A DNA stretch of 64,000 nt from Nemania diffusa (Eukaryota > Ascomycota > Sordariomycetes > Xylariales > Xylariaceae). The translations under genes were made by a program, and so were the position numbers. The stretch covers positions 1,116,001-1,180,000 of the forward strand of contig JBBPUQ010000004.1 of assembly GCA_038501195.1 (NCBI GenBank), read 5' to 3'. Positions within the stretch are counted from its first letter, which is position 1; each line of letters begins with the position of its first letter. The notes under the pieces are model-generated. The model did not search any database. It was not told the DNA's origin and saw only the letters and a program-made list of their open reading frames with translations. Positions 24,393 to 36,158 of this stretch are shown here, piece by piece.

Positions 24393-27300
24393 GCTTGCCA
24401 GTGATGTCGAGGGACCAATTTCCCAGACAGTACAATCATGGACGCAGGCGTCAAGCTGGAGTTGTGGAGCAGAGAAGCGGGAGAAGTCGGAGGTATATTA
24501 GATAAGAGACTGGGAATGACGATCACGAAACTAGCAGACACAGTATGTACGTATTATGGATCGGGCAAGTAGGAATGTTGGAGCTGGGAGCCAAAGGAGG
24601 AAGAAGAAAGAAGGTAGGTGGACCCGACGATGCAGGTTGAAAAATATATATAGCAGCAGAGGAGCAGAGCAAACAAGTGTAAATGAATCGATCGTGGTGA
24701 TTCACAATGCAAAAAGGTGGCCAAAAGAGAAGGAGAGCAGCACAATTAGGCAGTTTCGTCCAGAGATACCCAGACCAGATAATACCTTACAGCAGTACCT
24801 GAATGGTAAGGTGGGATGGGATACACGGGCGACAAGGCGGCATCGGTCAGTCCCGGGGAAGGAGTACCGTTCGGGAAGATGGAAAAGTTAATGCATGGCG
24901 ATTCCGTCACCACCCGGGGGACGCTGTCAATCCTACTTGGCAGACAGCGAGGCGCTAAGGCGCATTGGGTTACGCCAGCGATGAAAACCCGGGCAGCTGG
25001 AATCGCGGGAACGGAGCCCTCAGTAAGTGCCCTGTATCCCGCCTGTATCCTGTAGGTACGCCCTAAGAAACGCCGAGATACCGCCCCCCCCGCAGTTGTG
25101 TCAGGGGATTACAGTGCTGTTCACTGCTACTGCTACTGCTACTGCATGCACAACCCGAAGCCAGCTGGGTGTGGTCTGGCCAACTAGCCGCAGGCAACAC
25201 AGGCAATTCTTTCGGGACAAGCGCCATAACTTTCCCCAAGAGCACCACAAAGGGGGAGGCAGTCGTTCTCCAATTTTGACGTAGCAAAGTCTCGGTTGGT
25301 TGTGAGACCGAACTCTAGATATTACCTAGTCCGGACGAAGGGGTTCGAACTTGACCCCCTTTATCGTCGTTGACGGTCCACATGTTGCCCAAGAAAGCCA
25401 CATTTAGGTATCCCAAGGCGATGGCAATGTAGAGCTAACTGGCTCAACTGGGACAATGGATAGCTATCCTGTCACCCGATGCACAACGACTCATAGCGCA
25501 AGACGGGAAGGCAAGCCGCTTCAAAATGAAAGTTGACTGGGGATAGTGAGCTGCGAGCTGAAGCCCTGGCCTGGACATCGAGTGACAAGAAATTGAAGCT
25601 GGTCCGTTTCGGGCATATAGCCAGGCACAGCACACTCTATGATTGTCTAGACTCTAGAGACGCTGGCGGGCCCGACTCAATGGCCCACTCCACGGCTGGG
25701 GTAAGGGAAGAGGTAGCAAGGCTTACCTACCAGTATGCGGAGTATTGGATCAGTTGGTGGGTCAGTACGGGTTCGTCCTATTTTGAAGTTGCTTTCCTAC
25801 ACTTGAACACTCGTTGTAAGGAGGCGTTACGCCTCACCGCCAGACTGGCATCACAGAGTTAGTCTGATCACTTGACCGTCAACTAAAGCGCACAAGACCA
25901 CTACTCGATGCCACGATCGCACAGATCCAAGAGCTCCACTGCATTAGGGGATATTTCGGGTGGGGGAAGTTGAAATACGGGGTGAAGAAGAACACAGCAA
26001 CGAAGCACGAGCTAGAGAAACGTCAAAATCTCTGCATACCCTTGAGAAGCTCCAAGCTTGACCGCGCTGACGCCGACGACCACCTGCAAAGACACCCTGC
26101 ATTATGGACTGGCTCGAGTTGGTATAGATGGGTTGTTGGCTCTTTGATTCGACAAGGCGGTGTGTCCGAATACGCTTGTCGTTAGACTCTCCGATGCGAT
26201 CCGGAGACGTGCGCGATATTCTGGATTGTAGCTGTAGTATCTTGTTTGTCGGAGAAAGAGGGTGCGGCTTTCACAGCTTCGTCTTCGGTGATGAAAAGCA
26301 ACAATGATCGCGAGTGTCGTCCGGTTCGGTCTCTACTTGTTTCACGATATACAGCTCAGGAGTGGGGTGGTGAAGGTGAGGCGTTCGTGGGGCACACTTC
26401 GTTTGTAGAGCCCAGAGGGATGTGGAGCAGCATTCTCCTAGGGATGGATACCTAGGTACACGGTCTAATCGAAACGGGCGTGGTATTGGTCCTTAGCGGG
26501 AGAGTGAGAATAAAGGGGGTAAAGTTACGGTATCGGCTGGGTAGGTCAAGGCTATGCTGAACTATATTGGTGTTTTGTTGATGGTGTGAATGTGATTATA
26601 ACGCGGTACACCGAACTAGCTTAGAATCAGATGGATAGGTGGTGGTCTGGTGATCCTTGTAAATTGTACAGATGTCGGTATTAGTGTTTAGATCAGATCT
26701 ATCACTACCCGTTTCGTCTCCCGCTATCATCAATTGATCACGTCTACCTACGCAGGCATTCCGATTCACTCAAGGAGATAAGGATACTCTCCGTGTCCAT
26801 GCAGAGTGTTAGGATTGGCTGAATCATTGACCAATCGTGGATGGCGAGTGTCGCCATCAGTCAGACAGGTGAGTAAGTACATGATACCATAGATCATTGT
26901 CTTACAAGATTGACTAGGTAGGAGGTAATTATAGAAAAGACTGAACCGTGATGCGGTGAACAAGTTTATTGCCTATGAAACGAGAACTACCTAGGTAGTT
27001 TTCTTGTTAGTCAATATCGAAGATAGACGATACCTACCTTATTAATACCAAATTAAGCCTGCGAGGGCGGGAATGTAAATAGTAGAATGCTCTGTACGTT
27101 GTGTAGTTCTAGCAGAGAAAGCTAAGCGATAGGTAGGTACCCGATGAAAACGCCTACAGGGGATACAGTAGACAAGGTTAGTCGACCAAACCACTACATA
27201 AGTATATACGGTAGTAAGCAGAACCTCGTCAAAGCGAAGAAAATCTTACAGTATATTATAGTTGGTTACATGTATGTACGTACAGAAGCCGAAAGTCGAT

Positions 27301-27679
27301 ACATCAGTATGAGGACCAACTAATAAGTATTGCTATTAACATAGGTATACCGTATACGATACAGAGTAATTAAGGTCCAAGAGCGTCAATATTGATTAGG
27401 TAACATTGGTGGCGGTAGGTCATATATACCAGTACCGACGAAGCCACTTTCTTGGTTGTTCTAGGTACCCGTGTGCAAATGAGGCCAGCCCACAGGCCTT
27501 CTTAGTTGCATTTACCATTGTATTTCCTCGTTCAATCGTCCTCGGCTTAATACACCGGACCACACAAGTCAGCATTCAATACCGGCAAGCTTACTAGCAC
27601 TGAGCTAGGCTAGGTATTTCGAATCGTTTTATTCTCTCTCTTTAAGTTCAAACCCCTAAACAGGGGCCAATACATCAAG
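24393..27679. other. Gene-poor region (3.3 kb)
   Basis: The promoter and probably long 5' UTR of the PFK-2 gene occupy the left end, with several short frames at 24356-24745 (minus) that could be upstream ORFs. A hexanucleotide (CTGCTA)n run lies at 25123-25146. No domain-bearing ORF was found on either strand; 26700-27660 is AT-rich with many AGGTAGGT motifs. Confidence 0.45.
25123..25146. repeat. (CTGCTA)n microsatellite
   Basis: About four tandem copies of a CTGCTA-type hexamer, in an intergenic position. Confidence 0.75.
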
Positions 27680-28540
27680 ATGGCCTTGAAGTCGCTGGGT
27701 CTGCATGAATTGTCACCCTATGTTTTCGCCTACGAGCCAGGCCGGACTCACTCTACACCGGTTAGGGCATCGGATCCGAAGCTTATCTTATTAGCCGCTT
27801 GGATGGATGCGCAAGACGTGCACATCGCCAAGTACATCGCTCATTATCAATCCATCTATCCAAGCGCCGCTATGCTCCTCGTCAAGTTTGGCATGAAGGA
27901 GGCTGTGCTAGCACCGGTCGCAAACAGCGTGGTGCGGGTAGCCGTATGGTATTTGGGGCTTCTAGTCAAGGCTGACCAGTTGTCCCCAGCCCCCGATCGT
28001 CCCGAGATCCTAGCGCACGTCTTCTCCAACGGCGGTGCCACCTCGATGCAACACATATATGCTAGCTATAGCCGGAGGTACGGTCAGCCGTTCCCGTTGC
28101 ATTGCACCGTGCTCGACTCTTGCCCGGGACTCCACGCCTTCTCCCGTTCATACAACGCCCTCATCGCAGGATTCCCACGAGGCCTCCTTCGCTTCATCGT
28201 CGCTCCTTTCATCGTTTCGGTTATACTCACTACTTGGGTCTTGCATAACCCTTTAAGCTTTATCGCTGGCGAAGACTTCCTCTCAAAAAACTCAAGGATC
28301 CTCAATGACGACAGCCTAGTGAAGCAGACAAATCGAACCTATATCTACGGGCAGGCGGATGCCATGGTAGATTGGCATCATATCGAAAAGCATGCCGAAA
28401 ACGCCGCGGCAAAAGGGTTTCGTGTGCGAAAAGAGATGTTCGAGAATAGCCCACACGTGGCTCATATGCGAACAGATAGTCAACGCTACTGGCTAATCGT
28501 TGAAGAGACCTGGAAGAAGGCCATCGCCGCCACACAATAA
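27680..28540 (+). CDS. DUF829 / TMEM53 (PaxU-like) alpha/beta-hydrolase-fold protein
   Basis: A single exon of 286 aa. An early beta-strand L-I-L-L-A-A-W-M-D-A is followed by a nucleophile-elbow position reading F-S-N-G-G (residues ~117-121), as in the TMEM53/DUF829 family, where the usual GxSxG is altered. A hydrophobic span near residues 173-195 may contact membrane. Y-I-Y-G-Q-A-D and a late H-V-A-H supply the acid and His positions. Fungal members include PaxU of indole-diterpene clusters; most others have no assigned reaction. It is on the same strand as the P450 650 bp downstream, suggesting a small tailoring pair, but no prenyltransferase, terpene cyclase or backbone synthase is present in the window. 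Confidence 0.88.
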   Translation: MALKSLGLHELSPYVFAYEPGRTHSTPVRASDPKLILLAAWMDAQDVHIAKYIAHYQSIYPSAAMLLVKFGMKEAVLAPVANSVVRVAVWYLGLLVKADQLSPAPDRPEILAHVFSNGGATSMQHIYASYSRRYGQPFPLHCTVLDSCPGLHAFSRSYNALIAGFPRGLLRFIVAPFIVSVILTTWVLHNPLSFIAGEDFLSKNSRILNDDSLVKQTNRTYIYGQADAMVDWHHIEKHAENAAAKGFRVRKEMFENSPHVAHMRTDSQRYWLIVEETWKKAIAATQ

Positions 28541-29186
28541 CTAGCATTAACGATCTTGCAATACACTTTTATATAATCGTATTACTATTGTTTTATTACT
28601 ATTGTTTTCCAGGGCATAGTCCACAGACGCATATCTCGATATCTAGCTCGTCGCTCTATACTCTTTACATGCAGCTACATATGCGATGTAACACGCCAAA
28701 TACAAGCTTGTCGGCTCTCCAAGCAAAGTCTCTGTGACCATAGTACGCAGTAGAAAAGATCAAGACAGGGTACAATATACCCCTCCCCTTCTTGTTTCGG
28801 TCCGCCCTCTTCACCTAGGTACATACCATATAATTCACTCGTTTTCAAATCTTGGGTTTTAAGTCATTTTACTTGCTAATATCTACCAAAAGGTACTTCC
28901 GTGTATTCCGTGCCCAAGTTTGACTTCATAATTCAAAACACAGCAGCTGTGATTTGCTACCGTTCTACAGCTTAGATTAATCACGTCTCTATAGGCTGTT
29001 ATTAGCGACCACGATACCTACCTAATACGTGCGTACCGATACGATTGTAGAGAGCGTACAGGCTGCAGGTAAATGTAACAATGCATATATCACCGTCAGG
29101 AGAGGGGTAGTCGATGGGTGTGCCCTCTTTCTCCCCTCTCTTCCCTCTCTTGCCCCTTCCTACAGAGGGATAAAATATCATACATC
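28541..29186. other. Intergenic
   Basis: 646 bp between the DUF829 gene and the P450; no gene seen. It ends in a pyrimidine-rich leader (CTTTCTCCCCTCTCTTCCC) before the P450 start. Confidence 0.5.
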
Positions 29187-30794
29187 ATGGCAGTTTCTTA
29201 CGTCTTAGTGCCGGCTGCTCTACTCGCCCTTGTTAGCGTTCGCTTACTTATTAACTGGAACAAGTTACGGAAGGCACCCGGCCCGATTCTTGCGGGATTC
29301 ACGGACCTGTGGCGGGCCTACTATCAGTGCAACGGAAGACTTCGGGAAAAGGTCTTGGAATTACATGCCCAGCACGGACCTATAGTACGCTACGGCGTTC
29401 GCTGTATTAGTATTAGTGACCCAGGGGTCATTAACGTGGTGTATGGAAGTCGGGCGGGTTTCGTCTCGGTATGATTACTTGTGTGAAACGTGAGAGCTTA
29501 CAAGAGGATAGCAAGCTGACCGAAGAATAGGGGGATTCATACCAAGTGCTACTCGGCTACCAAAATGGGAAAGATGTCGCAAGTCTTGTTAGCATGCGCG
29601 ACGAGAAACAACATGGCGTGCTCCGGCGCTCTGTTGCCAACGCATTCACACCCACGGCAGCACTAGACTACGAGAAGTGGATTGACGTCACCATCGAAGA
29701 GCTCCTGGTTAGCTTGGCTAAGAAGTCCACCTTTGATTTAACCTGCATGACCTTGTGGTATACGATGGACGCTTCCGCCCGTTTCACGCTCGGCAGACCA
29801 CTCGGCTGTCTAGCGGCTGAAGACGACGTTGATGGCATGCTCCAGCTAATCAGAGACCGCCTAGCCCACTGGTCTCGCTGGGCATCATACCCATGGATCG
29901 AGCGCCTTGTGTACCGAAACTCAATCTTCAAACCTGCTTCGCGCTCTCCATTTAGCATGGCGGCTGTTGCAGCCGCATCATTGAAGGCGCGGACTGAAAG
30001 TGAGGCAGCACCAAAGGGAGGGAAAGAGGCCGACGTCGCCCCGGATTTACTAGATCGCTTTCTCAGGGCGAGCAAGGATTTCCCTAATGCGCTTGACGAG
30101 CCGGGAATAGTTGGCATGCTAATGAGCACCATCTCTGGCGCCGGTGATACCACGGCATCTGTGATTACGGCCGTGTTGTTCTACCTATTGCAAAATCCGG
30201 CTACCATGAAGAAGCTGGAAGCCGAATTCGAAAATAACGGCATTCACGGAATCCCGACCTACGCCGAGGTGAGCAAGTTACCATATCTGAACGCCGTTAT
30301 CAGAGAAGGCATGCGCGTATTCACACCCGGGTCCCACCCCATGGAGCGGATCGTCCCAGTCGGCGGTGCTGTCATCGCCGGCATGTATTTCCCAGAGGGG
30401 ACGACTGTCGGGTGTATGCCGTCAGCCGTGCATCTTAGCAAGAGAGTCTTCGGCGAAGACGTACATGTGTTTCGTCCGGAGCGTTGGCTGATAGAAAACC
30501 CGGAACAACTGCGACTGATGGAAGCCTCACACATGGGGTTTAGTCGCGGTCGGAGGAACTGCATAGGCCAGAACATTGCCATGCTCTCGATGAAGAAGGT
30601 CCTCCCTGCGCTTATCATGAAGTTCAAGGTTCGTAGCCCATGTACTTGCGTAGGGTAAACTCAACTAAATAAGGAATCACTAACACCCTACAAAGCTCAG
30701 CCTCGTCGATCCAGACGCCCCACTTGAGGCAAATTACACCGCCGCCGTGGCTATATTAGGTCCGGTACACGTCCATTCCCAAATTAGAGGTTAA
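29187..30794 (+). CDS. Cytochrome P450 monooxygenase
   Basis: Three exons: 29187-29468, 29531-30628 and 30696-30794, total 492 aa. Start chosen at M-A-V-S-Y-V, which begins an N-terminal membrane anchor (~residues 3-22); an in-frame ATG at 29118 would add an unlikely extension. Motifs in order: proline-rich hinge K-A-P-G-P-I, I-helix S-G-A-G-D-T-T (~295), K-helix E-G-M-R (~350), and heme loop F-S-R-G-R-R-N-C-I-G (Cys ~438). Resembles fungal class II P450s of the pisatin-demethylase-like group. It is expected on the ER membrane and to use a CPR partner. The substrate is unknown; the DUF829 neighbour hints at secondary metabolism or detoxification. The gene appears intact. Confidence 0.94.
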
Positions 30795-31491
30795 CACGAT
30801 AATCTCAGGCTTGAGATCTAACAACAAGTGCGCAAGTGAAAGGACCAATTAGTGTGTTGTAATTGTATTTCAGTGTTAGTATGGAATGTTGCATTATACG
30901 GGACAGATAGCACAGCCAAGGATACGAGACCAGAGACAACATGCTCTCCTACTCATGCAGGAATATTAGTAACACGAACATATCGTTAAATTTATAGCCT
31001 CGAAGCTAAGAATGTCTCCTTTCCCGTAGAAGATACGGTAAAATCATAACAACCTATTAACTTACACGTTCTGCACTCACAAAACCCAATGTATTCTTAT
31101 TCTAAATGATGAGAGTAGCTGTCTTCTACTTGTATAGAGTATGACTAGGAGAGTTAGCTCGTTATCCCTAATACAGGCCTAAGGATTCGCGTAATCTCTC
31201 ACCAACATAGCTTATAAAATTTTGATTACGAATACTAGAGACACAAGTGATACCAACAGATGGACACGTAATGAGATCGACTCCGCAGAGTCTATTCAGA
31301 GTGTATATGTCTAATAGCTATGAAAGTTCTAAGTCGCAGACCGGCCAATCTACGCTATAAACCTTATGACTGTTTAAATACTCCCGCTTCACTTAGAAAC
31401 AGTAAGCACCATAATTATTTGGAGACCAGATAATGACAAGCTAATCCTTTCAACCGGCTTGGTCAAGTACTATCTTGCCCTGACTCACACG
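30795..31491. other. Intergenic
   Basis: About 700 AT-rich bases; no gene seen. Confidence 0.5.
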
Positions 31492-31722
31492 ATGTGTCAA
31501 CTTATCACCAACACCTATCGATGCGGCAGTTCATACAAGTTTTACAAGCGCTGTCGGTACTGGGATAGACCGGAAGACGCGAATTCACCACTCCCCTATG
31601 AATATCAAGGAAGCGCGGACTGCTACTACTATAACCCAGAAAAGGATGTAAACCGATCCCATAGCAACTCATGTCCGGTTAACGGCTGTCGCATATGCAA
31701 TCCCCCGGGAAGAAGGCGCTAA
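31492..31722 (+). CDS. Small cysteine-rich protein (76 aa)
   Basis: The start is the ATG of M-C-Q-L-I; the frame is open a little further upstream, but that part is not coding-like. The product has eight cysteines and ten tyrosines, basic ends, no signal peptide and no membrane segment. The M-C-Q-L-x-T-x-x-Y-x-C opening followed by paired cysteines resembles a conserved family of small fungal cytosolic proteins of unknown function, probably metal-binding. It ends in G-R-R-R. Confidence 0.6.
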   Translation: MCQLITNTYRCGSSYKFYKRCRYWDRPEDANSPLPYEYQGSADCYYYNPEKDVNRSHSNSCPVNGCRICNPPGRRR

Positions 31723-32827
31723 AACAGATGATTACATTTACTGGTAATTATAGAGCATCATGGAACTCGCTTGCGAGCTAGATAAGATTCGAAAAGGGCG
31801 GCTGGGGGGTACATTGTCTACATGCTTAGGTTTCATTAGGGAAAAGGGGCAAAATAAATGGGCACAATAACTTGTCCTCTCTATTATTTTGGTTGATGCT
31901 ACAACGATAATAAGCATTATATTAGGACCGTTGTTTCTTACTGCTCTGTTTGACTTGTTAGTAGATCACTCAGTAGCTTTCGCGATGGCAGACACTAGAT
32001 ACCTAAGGTTCTAGCAGCCGTGCGTCGCGCAAGGAGAGGGTTTTGTAACCCGAAAATGAAATGGCCTCCTAAAATTAAGTTCAGATCATTTATTTTTGTG
32101 ACCGTAACTGTACATAATTTAAATAAAACCATTGCCTGAGTATTTAAATACTTGTACTATTGTTCGTTGTAGATTTAGAGGTCTGTATAGCTGAATATGT
32201 TGATCTCCTAAACAGCAAGGGGGGTTAATAGAAAAGGAGACTTTCACTGTCGAATGCTATGCCATTATACCCCATACAATTTGCTTTATGGCCCGATTAT
32301 GCTTTAAAAGCTGAATCTGGATGGCCCGCGACACTAAGCCCCTTGCTCCTGTGGAAAAAGCGAAGGCTAAATCGATGGCAACGGTTGCTATCGCAATTAC
32401 GATCGCAGTGGAAGTTTCTAGCAAGGTTCTGCGTTCCATTCGGCGCCATCTCGACTTTTGCCTGTGTAACTAATTTACCGCCTTTCGTCCTCTTCCCTTA
32501 GTAAGTTGAACTTGAGTTCCGTTCCGGATGTTGGAATAACGAAGCTATGATACATACACCCCACGCGTGTCAGATTAAGCGAGCCAACATATATAATACA
32601 CAGCTAAAAACATTATCGTCACAGTTTTTCTTTTAATACTATCAATCAAATAAAAATTTAACTTTACGTAACATCTCGGTCCGTGCCATTATAACTTCTT
32701 AAACTCTAGCATGAAACTTTGCTAAGTTACGACAACTAACACTGCTACATCTGACGTCAAACTTCTTTCTATATACACAGGGCTGAAATACTTCGTGCGC
32801 AATGGTAATTATCAAGTTTTAAATACT
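31723..32827. other. Intergenic
   Basis: 1.1 kb AT-rich region between the small cysteine-rich gene and the LysM gene's 3' end. Frames at 32257-32501 have no support. Confidence 0.5.
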
Positions 32828-34210
32828 TTAAGCACCAACACACACGTTATATCCCAGCCATAAGGTCCCGCAATTCGCGCCAACCTGCGGGTTCCACGTA
32901 TTGAACTGCGCGGCTGTAATCCCATATAGCTTCTCTATATCAGCACAGTACTGGTTTGCAACGACCTTGTGCCACTTCTTGCATGCACAGATGGCACCCG
33001 GTTGTGTCGGCGACGGTAGGCTTGCAGCCGTGCAACTTGGTACGGTGGTCATAGTTGTGGTAGGCGTGTGGCCGATGATGCTCACGCACACATATACACT
33101 AGCCCAGAGCCCCGTGCACGCCGAACCGCCGACCTGGGGATTCCAAGTCGTAAACTGCGCTAGGGTGATGCCGTTTTTGTCCGCGATCGCCTGGCACCCG
33201 TCGCCGCTCTGCACAAAGTAAAATGCATCGCAGTTAGACACCATACCAGGTTGAGTGGGGGTGGGCGTCGCAATGCCGTTCCCAGCTGAAGTTGTTGTCG
33301 TCGTCGTCGTGGGAGGTTTAGTGGGGGTGGTGGTAGTAGGCGTGTGACCGATAATACTGACGCACACATACACGCTAGCCCACAATCCGCTACACGACGA
33401 GCCACCAACTTGCGGGTTCCAGGTCGTGAACTGCGCCAGCGTGATCCCGTTTTTATCGGCGATAACCTGGCATCCGTCGCCGCTTTGTACGAAGTAAAAA
33501 GCATCGCAGTTAGACACCATGCCTGGTTGGATAGGTGTAGGCGTCGCTATGCCATTGCCCGTTGAAGTGGTTGTAGTCGATGTTGTTGGCATTGCAGTAG
33601 GCGTGCCGGGAATGCCTACACAGTAGTAGACCTTAGCCTGGAGACCAGTGCAGTCAGAGCCTACAGCAGGGTTCCATGCGTAGAAGTCAGAAAGGGTGAA
33701 GGTGCCGTATAGATTCACAATCTTGGTACACGTATCGCCCGAAGCGGCAAGGTAAAACGTTGTACACGAAGCAATGAGTCCATCCTGGGTAGGTGACGGC
33801 TTGGGAGTGCCAGTGATAGTGGGGGAGGAAGTAGTTGATGAAGTTGTCGTCGTAGGCTTCCTCGTTACCTCAACACAGTAAGAATTCCCAATTTTGATAC
33901 CGCTGCAATCTTGTAGAACGGATGGATTCTTTGAAGATTTTGTCAGTCTATTAAGTTATATTCGTTTTTTTCCTCTTTAGGAAAGATCACAAGAACATCG
34001 TCGTACCCACAAAACAAAGTCAGCGTGTGATACACCCCAGAAGCTCTCGAGGTAGGCGCAATTATCACTTGGACTGTAGACTGTATCGTAGTAGCTGCAA
34101 TCTGGGTCGGTGCTGGGATCGACTGGTCCGCTCTGACGCTTAACGCCGCGAGCGGAGCATGAAGTTACGATGCTGGCCACAGCCAGGAACGACAATGTAG
34201 TGTACCTCAT
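32828..34210 (-). CDS. Secreted LysM protein with five LysM modules
   Basis: Two exons, 34210-34007 and 33928-32828, total 434 aa. The intron falls inside the first LysM, between its L-W and N-P-S-V. A signal peptide (M-R-Y-T-T-L-S-F-L-A-V-A) is followed by five LysM modules at roughly residues 38-83, 122-173, 209-258, 300-350 and 385-434. Each has the fungal pattern C-x-x-x-Y...G-D-x-C...W-N-P-x-V...C-x-x-V-C-V. They are separated by Thr/Pro-rich, probably O-glycosylated linkers. No catalytic domain. LysM modules bind chitin or N-acetylglucosamine, so the protein likely sits in or on the cell wall or shields chitin fragments. Modules 3 and 4 with their linkers are almost identical at DNA level, a recent internal duplication. 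It is one of two LysM genes beside the large GH18 gene. Confidence 0.95.
33080..33508 (-). repeat. Tandem duplication of LysM module plus linker
   Basis: Two consecutive ~270-bp units (about 33508-33240 and 33235-33080 onward) encode nearly the same LysM plus Thr-rich linker. Only a few residues differ within the module (V/A, S/A, S/T). The similarity extends into the linkers (G-N-G-I-A-T-P-T-P and I-I-G-H-T-P). Confidence 0.85.
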
Positions 34211-35112
34211 TTCGCAAAGTTGACCGTACTTCGGCGTGAAGGAAAGAGAAAGTACGACAACCACGGTTGCGACTTTAATATCAGAGACACAGCTCAATGG
34301 CAACACTATTCTTGGCAAGCCGAGTCCTTCGCTCTCCAAAGAACATTTAAGCGAGCCTCCCTATCACCACTTGCTGAAAGTTATTTTCAGTTCAAGTTCC
34401 GGTCTTAAGCCATCTTCATAGTCTTGGCCCTCATATTGGGTCTAGCAATTCGAGATACTGAAAGGATGCTGTGTCACATGTGGCTGTTAGCTACACCGCT
34501 CATTGCGTCAGTGTGAGTAGAACCCTGAACATCTAGGCAAGTCTATTAGTGGAAGTCCTTATTTACCTTCGCGATATATCTTCAAGTTCATCCAGAGTGG
34601 CAAGGGCCAGAAGATGCAGGCTACCTTGGGGTATCCCCTGAGGCGTACAGTAAAAAGACGATTCCCCGCACGGTACACAAAGAGCGACTTGCTATCTTGC
34701 TTGCCAAGGCTGGCGCATTGCTTATAGGTAGGCTGCTGTAGGCTAGCTGGCTGGGCGCTTTGTATTTAGAGGCACCATTACGGCGCGGATCGATAATTCA
34801 ACATGTGCACCTGCCCCAACGTTCCATTTTATCAGCGAACACAGTTGAATCCTACTGAAACTAGGCCTCGCAAGCTCTTGCTCTATAGGCTATATGACAG
34901 TGGCCTAATCCAAGTTTAGCACATCTATCCAATAAGATCTGGGGATATACAAGCCGAGGTCATTGAGGAGATTGGTGACAATTGAAACCGGTTGCCGTAT
35001 AATCGTGAGTGCGACCTTAAGGAACATCGTAGAAGCTTTGGTAACCCTGAATAATGAATAGTTCAAAGAAACGCCGGCGCTCCATCCTACGTTCCTTATA
35101 CACCATAGAACC
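34211..35112. other. Divergent promoter region between LysM gene and orphan gene
   Basis: About 900 bp shared upstream region of the five-LysM gene (minus) and the 291-aa gene (plus). No ORF is supported. A divergent arrangement of this sort allows co-regulation, but no specific operator was recognised. Confidence 0.5.
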
Positions 35113-36158
35113 ATGTCAGAAAACCGTCTACCCGAGAGAGCCGCCCACGGCTGCCTCGCCTTCGATTCATTTGTCCTTGTAGATTGCCACTCGCTGCTAT
35201 GCTGCCACTCGGTACTGACTCTGCATAGGCGAAATGGGATCATCTTCTACCCCTCGGCCGAAATCAGGAGCAGTGGAATAAAATCGCCCGGCAGTGGCTC
35301 GACCTGACTCCTATTGATCGACTTGTAAGTGCTTTAGGCGAGGTTTACTCTTCATCTTTAGCGCTTATGATTCACACGCCGTTATCGTTCGCTACTTATT
35401 CCCTAGTTCCATTCTACTGCTGACCGGCCGGATTCACTCCGTAGCCATATCACCGCCAAGCTTTTGAACAGGAACATGCAATTACAGCATCAAGTCCGAG
35501 CCTAGAAGTAAATCGGGTCAAGCATCTCCTCGCCACACACCAGACCCTTCAGGAGAGATCCTTGACTATCACACCAGGTCCAGCCTGGGTGCGGACGTGT
35601 TACTCACTCGAGCTAGCGGATGCATACGCGGCCATTAGCAGAGGAGTCGACGATAGCGCCGTGAACCGCGATAGTGTTCTCGACGATGAAGTCCTGTATG
35701 ACAGTATGGAGTTGTCACAAATCCTGTTGCGCATACCGGCTCTTCCGGATAAGGACATCGGTTATGCCATTGAAAACGATGTTGATGACAGCCCTCGAGT
35801 CACATGGGGCCTCGCGGGCGGAGGCAACATTAATGGGGACGACGAAGAGAGCATATCAGGACTCCTCGCCGGAGACGCTGACGTGCAACTCAAGAGGCCA
35901 GTCTACGAGGCACAGCGTGAAATAGCCACAGTCCTATACTTGGTTGATGAGCGTGCGCTACGGGCCATGCTCATACGCGTCCTATGGCTTGATGTTCACG
36001 GACGGTGCGTGTGGGACAACACTATTCGGACGGAGGATTTAATCCCTTTTAACGGGCATTTGTTCAATGGGTTGACTTTGGTGGAATTTGTGGACGGGTT
36101 CGCGGCGGATTCTGAGGGCTCACGACGATGGGAAAGGGGTGCTACGTTCAAGTTTTAG
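35113..36158 (+). CDS. Unrecognised 291-aa protein, three exons
   Basis: Built from splice signals: 35113-35178, 35229-35324 and 35445-36158. The first intron has donor GTAGAT and acceptor GCATAG, the second has donor GTAAGT, branch GCTGAC and acceptor CGTAG. Joined exons are open from M-S-E-N-R-L to a TAG at 36158. No signal peptide and no membrane segment are seen. The N-terminal part has W-D-H-L-L-P-L-G and Q-W-L-D-L-T, the middle is acidic (D-D-E, D-E-E-S), and the end is W-E-R-G-A-T-F-K-F. I do not know the family. It is predicted to be cytosolic and lies between two secreted LysM genes, 2.7 kb from the chitinase-nuclease gene. A partner or self-protection role is conceivable from position only. 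Confidence 0.65.

Noticed and set aside
24356..24745. Short minus-strand ORFs upstream of PFK-2
   Set aside because: Hydrophobic or Ser-rich short peptides in the probable 5' UTR; possible upstream ORFs but no support as genes.
25333..25363. GGTTCGAAC resembling a tRNA B box
   Set aside because: The flanking bases do not form a 5-bp T-stem with a 7-base loop, and no matching acceptor, D or anticodon arms are present.
34905..35243. 112-codon minus-strand ORF
   Set aside because: Overlaps the first two exons of the orphan gene, which has consistent splice signals on the plus strand.
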